Below are positions 7,211-10,023 of a DNA stretch of 10,023 bases, piece by piece. The first letter of the stretch is position 1; the number at the start of each line of letters is the position of its first letter. A model generated the notes under the pieces. That model worked only from the letters and a program-made list of their open reading frames with translations. It did not search any database and was not told the DNA's origin. Origin of the DNA: Bacteroidota bacterium (lineage in GTDB: Bacteria > Bacteroidota > Ignavibacteria > Ignavibacteriales > Ignavibacteriaceae). Location of the stretch: the NCBI GenBank assembly GCA_021790055.1, contig JAJYIL010000075.1:1-10023 (forward strand). Direction: 5' to 3'. Made by a program: the position numbers and the translations under genes.

Positions 7211-7266
7211 TCCATTACGCTGCTATTCCAACTCTCCACCATTCCATTTCTCAATCATTCCAAATT
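7211..7266 (-). repeat. Right TGGA octad array (seven positions, five exact)
   Basis: On the plus strand TCCA occurs at 7211, 7227, 7235, 7243 and 7259, all in one 8-base register, with degenerate units at 7219 (GCTG) and 7251 (TCAA). On the minus strand the units are therefore TGGANNNN, the same core as the left array but opposite in orientation. Together the two arrays bracket a core of about 234 bases like degenerate terminal inverted repeats. The second half of each unit varies. Confidence 0.72.
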
Positions 7267-7284
7267 GCTGTCAACCTAATTTAT

Positions 7285-8817
7285 TCAAATTTCAAATTTA
7301 ATTCCCTGAGCTAATGGTAAATCCGTTCCATAGTTTATTGTGTTTGTCTGCCGTCTCATATAAGCTTTCCATGCATCGGAACCGCTTTCTCTTCCGCCTC
7401 CGGTTTGTTTTTCGCCGCCAAAAGCGCCGCCGATTTCAGCGCCTGACGTTCCGATATTTACATTAGCAATTCCGCAGTCGGAACCTTCGGTAGAAAGAAA
7501 TTGTTCCGCCTCTCTCAAATTATTCGTAAAGATTGAAGACGATAATCCCTGCACAACTCCATTATGAAGCTTAATAGCGTCCGAAACATCACCCGGATAT
7601 TTAATCAAATATAGTATCGGAGCAAATGTTTCTTCCTGGACGATGGAATAATGATTCTCAGCTTCCACTATTGCAGGTTTTACATAACAGCCGGATTCAT
7701 ATCCTTTCCCGCTTAATACTTCACCTCCAAAAATAACTTTTCCTCCTTCTTCCTTTACTCGTTCAAGTGCTGTAACGAACATATCTACGGCATCCTTATC
7801 GATTAGCGGTCCGACATGATTTTCCCCATTAAGCGGATCGCCTATCTTTAATCCCTGGTAAGCTTTAATAAGAGATCCCTTGAGCTTTCCATATATTGCT
7901 TCGTGAATAATCAATCTTCTTGTAGTAGTGCACCTCTGACCGCAAGTTCCAACAGCACCAAACACAATAGCAGGTAGAGCTAATTTCAAATCTGCGTTCT
8001 CTGTTATTATTATTCCATTGTTTCCGCCGAGTTCTAATATTGCTTTCCCAAATCTCTGAGCAATTACTTCTCCCGCGTGCTTCCCAACCTTAGTTGATCC
8101 CGTTAAAGAGATCAGGGCAATATTCTTATCATTCAAAAGCCTCTCTCCAATCGTAGATCCTTTGCCGATAATTAAAGAAAAGATTCCTTCGGGTAAATTA
8201 TTTTCTTTTATTACTCCTGAAATTATTTTTTGAACCGCTATCGCAGATAAAGGAACTTTGGAAGACGGCTTCCATAAACAGACATCTCCGCATACTGCCG
8301 CTATCATTGCATTCCATGAATAAACAGCAACCGGGAAATTAAACGCTGATATTATCCCAACTATTCCAAGAGGATGATACTGGTCGTACATTCTGTGGCT
8401 CGGTCTTTCTGAAGCCAGTGTAAATCCGTATAGTTGTCTGGATTGCCCTACGGCAAAGTCGCAAATGTCGATCATTTCCTGTACTTCACCAAGACCTTCC
8501 TGTAAAGATTTTCCCATCTCGTACGAAACTAATTTCCCAAGGTAGGGTTTAAATTCTCTTAGCTTTAATCCGATTTGTCTTACAATCTCACCGCGTTTTG
8601 GTGCAGGAACTTTCCGCCAATAATGAAAAGCCTCTACTGCTTTATTAATTATTTGTTCATAGTCCTTTGCCGAGGCTTGATAGACAGAAGCGATATATTT
8701 ACCATCTGCCGGTGAAGATATTTTTAATTCGCCTTCTACAGATGTTTTGAGCCATTCAGTACCTGTGCTTGAACCAAAATTGTTTTCTTTGATCCCAAGC
8801 TTATCCAAGAATTCCAT
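7285..8817 (-). CDS. ALDH7-type aldehyde dehydrogenase (antiquitin / aminoadipate semialdehyde dehydrogenase)
   Basis: This 510-residue NAD-dependent dehydrogenase belongs to the ALDH7 subfamily, whose members oxidise alpha-aminoadipate semialdehyde (in equilibrium with piperideine-6-carboxylate) to aminoadipate in lysine breakdown. Subfamily marks are ELGGNNGIIITENADL (262-277), GQRCTTTRR (293-301) and the long C-terminal run from NVNIGTSGAEIGGAFGGEK (452-470) through TGGGRESGSDAWK (472-484). Catalytic residues are visible: Asn160 in SAFNFP, Lys183 in KPSS, general base Glu262, nucleophile Cys296 and cofactor-binding Glu396 in EETFAP. Length is normal and the chain is intact. The ATG at 8817 follows AAAGGAGT by five bases. 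No other lysine-catabolism gene is adjacent, and noncoding gaps of over 400 bases flank it, so it probably has its own promoter. Substrate is inferred from the subfamily; broader aldehyde detoxification is an alternative. Confidence 0.93.
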   Translation of the reverse strand: MEFLDKLGIKENNFGSSTGTEWLKTSVEGELKISSPADGKYIASVYQASAKDYEQIINKAVEAFHYWRKVPAPKRGEIVRQIGLKLREFKPYLGKLVSYEMGKSLQEGLGEVQEMIDICDFAVGQSRQLYGFTLASERPSHRMYDQYHPLGIVGIISAFNFPVAVYSWNAMIAAVCGDVCLWKPSSKVPLSAIAVQKIISGVIKENNLPEGIFSLIIGKGSTIGERLLNDKNIALISLTGSTKVGKHAGEVIAQRFGKAILELGGNNGIIITENADLKLALPAIVFGAVGTCGQRCTTTRRLIIHEAIYGKLKGSLIKAYQGLKIGDPLNGENHVGPLIDKDAVDMFVTALERVKEEGGKVIFGGEVLSGKGYESGCYVKPAIVEAENHYSIVQEETFAPILYLIKYPGDVSDAIKLHNGVVQGLSSSIFTNNLREAEQFLSTEGSDCGIANVNIGTSGAEIGGAFGGEKQTGGGRESGSDAWKAYMRRQTNTINYGTDLPLAQGIKFEI

Positions 8818-9254
8818 TGTTAACTCCTTTGGATTTTTAAATTAAAATATTAGTGTTTTTAAACTTGAACTTATAGTAATAGAAATTTACCCATTTGAAA
8901 TCAGAAGTTCAATTTATATTTATTGGAAGTGAGGTTATCTTTCGAAAAATGATGCAAACTTAACTCATCTGAAAAGGACAGAAGTATTTTAAGAGTAATA
9001 AGTCCAAAATATTTTTTCTTTAACTTTGGTAATCTCTTTTACCACTGAGGCACAAAGGCACAGAAAATTATTTTTGTTGAACGAGCGGCATTGTTCCCTC
9101 ACTTCTTTTTCATTCAGCGGGTTTTATCCTTTACAATTTACGTTTGTTCCCACCGGGATATTTATTAAGCATCTCGTTAAGCAACCTGCAGATCACTTAT
9201 TGAACATAATAATCTGCATCAGGCGTGTCATAATTTACTTGCTGTTAACTAATA
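8818..9254. other. 437-base noncoding region upstream of the aldehyde dehydrogenase gene
   Basis: No credible gene. The stretch must hold the aldehyde dehydrogenase promoter, but no clear -7/-33 pair stands out. It contains an 8-base inverted repeat TTGAACTT/AAGTTCAA (8865-8872 and 8905-8912) about 50-95 bases before the start codon, the GGCACA octad motif at 9041-9064, and a weak 7-base inverted repeat TGCAGAT/ATCTGCA (9187-9193 and 9212-9218) downstream of the DUF4411 stop without a U-tract. The open frame at 9026-9298 translates the repeat (TEAQRHR) and looks spurious. Confidence 0.6.
9041..9064 (+). repeat. GGCACA octad motif (TEAQRHR-type dispersed repeat)
   Basis: The sequence reads ACCACTGA, GGCACAAA, GGCACAGA: three units in an 8-base register, the last two sharing GGCACA. 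Translated in the + frame it gives TEAQRHR, a peptide I recall as a frequent spurious product of dispersed repeats in many bacterial genomes, often near GxxExxY-family genes. No such gene is present here, so this is a lone or remnant copy. The association is from memory, not from a search. Confidence 0.55.
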
Positions 9255-9728
9255 TCAAAACTTCCAATCTTCTTTTGTTAAAAACATTTCAAACTTAAAA
9301 CATGGTATGTCGAAGTGTTCACATATATTAGGAATCTTTGCACCATGTTCTTTATAGTCTTCTTCAGTTACAACCGAGCCTTTTTCTTGCCATGCTTTTG
9401 CTATAACAAATGGATCGGCAAAATAACCACCGGATAGAATTTTTTTCTTTTCAATATTTTGTTGGAGGTGTATAACAGAATAGATCTGAGTTATGAAACC
9501 TAATTCTTCAGCAACAGGATTTGCAAAAAAATTATTATTGTGCTGCAATAAGCGGTCAATTTTATCATCATCAAATCTACCGGTTAGTTCATTCCGTACT
9601 TCGCGGACTGAAATCGCATTCCCATTTCTAACTATGTCGTCAAATTTTTCCCAGAATGACGGAAAACGGTCGGGATAATAATGATTTATTATATTTGAAA
9701 GCGAATTACTGTCAAAGACATAAATCAT
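9255..9728 (-). CDS. DUF4411 family PIN-like protein, probable toxin
   Basis: The 157-residue protein looks like a PIN-type ribonuclease of the DUF4411 group. It starts with YVFDSN (3-8), giving the first acidic residue Asp6. Glu47 in VRNEL follows, then Asp105 in FADPFVIA, and acidic Glu122/Glu123/Asp124 in VVTEED. These fill the four acidic positions of a PIN metal site. The end, KIPNICEHFDIPC (131-143), is the hallmark of DUF4411. PIN toxins of toxin-antitoxin systems cleave RNA, often tRNA; activity here is inferred. The ATG at 9728 overlaps the upstream gene's TGA (ATGA) and has AAAGGA and GGGAGG-like sites inside that gene. The upstream product resembles the ImmA/IrrE peptidase-regulators often found beside DUF4411 genes. 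All key residues appear intact, so it does not look decayed. Confidence 0.83.
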   Translation of the reverse strand: MIYVFDSNSLSNIINHYYPDRFPSFWEKFDDIVRNGNAISVREVRNELTGRFDDDKIDRLLQHNNNFFANPVAEELGFITQIYSVIHLQQNIEKKKILSGGYFADPFVIAKAWQEKGSVVTEEDYKEHGAKIPNICEHFDIPCFKFEMFLTKEDWKF

Positions 9729-10023
9729 TTATCCTTTCCTCCCTCCATAACAATATGTTCAAATGCAGGAAGGTTTTTAATTTTTACATTTAAATATTCC
9801 GCAGCATTATCCGCTGTTATTTTATTTTGATAATACTTTCCATAAACAATACTAATGTATCTATCGCCAAGGTATGCTTTCCGGTTATAATAATAGCTGC
9901 CTCCTCCTCCTTTTTTATCTTGCGATTGTTTAATCCATATATCAACCATCTCTTCATAATATCTTTGAGTAATCAAACCACGCTCTAGATAGTTTCTTAA
10001 TATTACTTCTCTACTTACGGAGA
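9725..10023 (-). CDS. ImmA/IrrE-type metallopeptidase/regulator, C-terminal part (cut by window edge)
   Basis: The frame stays open to the right edge, so this is the last 98 codons of a longer gene, not a short gene starting at the TTG at 9976. The visible chain reads VSREVILRNYLERGLITQRYYEEM, then a glycine run, SYYYNRKAYLGDRYISIVYGKYYQ and finally AAEYLNVKIKNLPAFE. This order (SRE helix, GGGG, YLGxRY, YYQxxI, EYLNVKxKNLP) matches the C-terminal region of ImmA/IrrE (COG2856) proteins, which commonly carry an N-terminal XRE helix-turn-helix and an HExxH zinc peptidase domain. Both diagnostic domains would lie outside the window, so the peptidase itself is not seen. Its stop overlaps the DUF4411 start by four bases. 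The likely role is antitoxin or regulator of the DUF4411 protein. Call based on recognised pattern, moderately sure. Confidence 0.72.
   Translation of the reverse strand, partial: SVSREVILRNYLERGLITQRYYEEMVDIWIKQSQDKKGGGGSYYYNRKAYLGDRYISIVYGKYYQNKITADNAAEYLNVKIKNLPAFEHIVMEGGKDK

Larger units (their letters stand above)
6869..7284. other. 416-base noncoding region between aldehyde dehydrogenase and yqeY genes
   Basis: No credible gene on either strand; the open frame at 6960-7301 has no family resemblance and is built partly from repeats. The region holds two oppositely oriented 8-base-period TGGA arrays (6953-6976 and 7211-7266). Between them, the core contains a perfect small hairpin TTCGC-AAA-GCGAA (7030-7042), a GCAAAG/CTTTGC pair (7102-7107 with 7136-7141) enclosing GGC/GCC, and a tandem TCCGGCT (about 7182-7197). 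No U-tract terminator is convincing. A structured RNA or a decayed mobile element is possible but unproven. Confidence 0.6.

Noticed and set aside
7211..7266. CRISPR-like array
   Set aside because: Units are eight bases with only four conserved positions; there are no 20-40 base repeats, spacers or cas genes.
6960..7301. 113-codon open frame on the + strand in the gap between the dehydrogenase and yqeY genes
   Set aside because: It has no family resemblance, runs through both TGGA arrays and ends inside the dehydrogenase gene; it looks like chance translation of repeat DNA.
8865..8912. TTGAACTT/AAGTTCAA inverted repeat as an operator of the dehydrogenase gene
   Set aside because: Eight-base arms 32 bases apart in AT-rich DNA are expected by chance; no supporting second site was seen.
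9137..9165. Small TCCC-ACC-GGGA hairpin
   Set aside because: Only four pairs, no U-tract and no placement next to a gene end.
9187..9218. TGCAGAT/ATCTGCA inverted repeat as terminator of the DUF4411 gene
   Set aside because: The stem is only seven pairs with an 18-base loop and no following U-tract on the minus strand.
9026..9298. 90-codon open frame on the + strand containing TEAQRHR
   Set aside because: This peptide is the typical spurious product of the GGCACA-type repeat, and the frame ends inside the DUF4411 gene.
9725..9976. A short 83-residue antitoxin gene starting at TTG 9976
   Set aside because: The frame is open upstream to the window edge, and the upstream codons continue the ImmA/IrrE-like tail, so the gene is a cut longer one.

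Overview
The window looks like a piece of an AT-rich chromosome from a Gram-negative bacterium of the Bacteroidota/Chlorobiota (FCB) group, perhaps Ignavibacteria-like. The Gram-negative part is well supported: there is a FadL/OmpP1 outer-membrane protein ending in an aromatic residue, and a lipoprotein with a lipobox. The lineage is inferred from the FadL plus GNSL-type SGNH lipoprotein pair, the split biotin carboxylase and carrier genes, and the style of the intergenic repeats. All genes I can support lie on the minus strand. No rRNA, tRNA or CRISPR array was seen.

Layout, in order of leftward transcription from the right edge: (1) 10023-9255, the C-terminal part of an ImmA/IrrE-type metallopeptidase/regulator overlapping (ATGA) a PIN-like DUF4411 gene, probably a toxin-antitoxin-like accessory module; (2) 9254-8818, a noncoding stretch with a short octad motif (GGCACA repeated every 8 bases); (3) 8817-7285, an ALDH7/antiquitin-type aldehyde dehydrogenase standing alone; (4) 7284-6869, a noncoding stretch with two oppositely oriented arrays of TGGA octads; (5) 6868-1534, a tight run of five genes: GatB/YqeY protein, CvpA-like membrane protein, MutS2, biotin carboxylase and biotin carrier protein, with spacings of 23, -4, -1 and -8 bases; (6) 1481-1, after a 52-base gap, a FadL-family outer-membrane channel and a cut-off SGNH/GDSL lipoprotein hydrolase.

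The five-gene run mixes housekeeping roles (amidotransferase-like fold, membrane protein, branched-DNA or ribosome-rescue ATPase) with two subunits of an acyl-CoA carboxylase. The carboxyltransferase must be encoded elsewhere. The last two genes suit surface lipid hydrolysis and uptake of the released fatty acids. The gene content is mostly ordinary. The parts worth a second look are the toxin-antitoxin-like pair at the right edge and the two families of 8-base-period repeats on either side of the aldehyde dehydrogenase gene.
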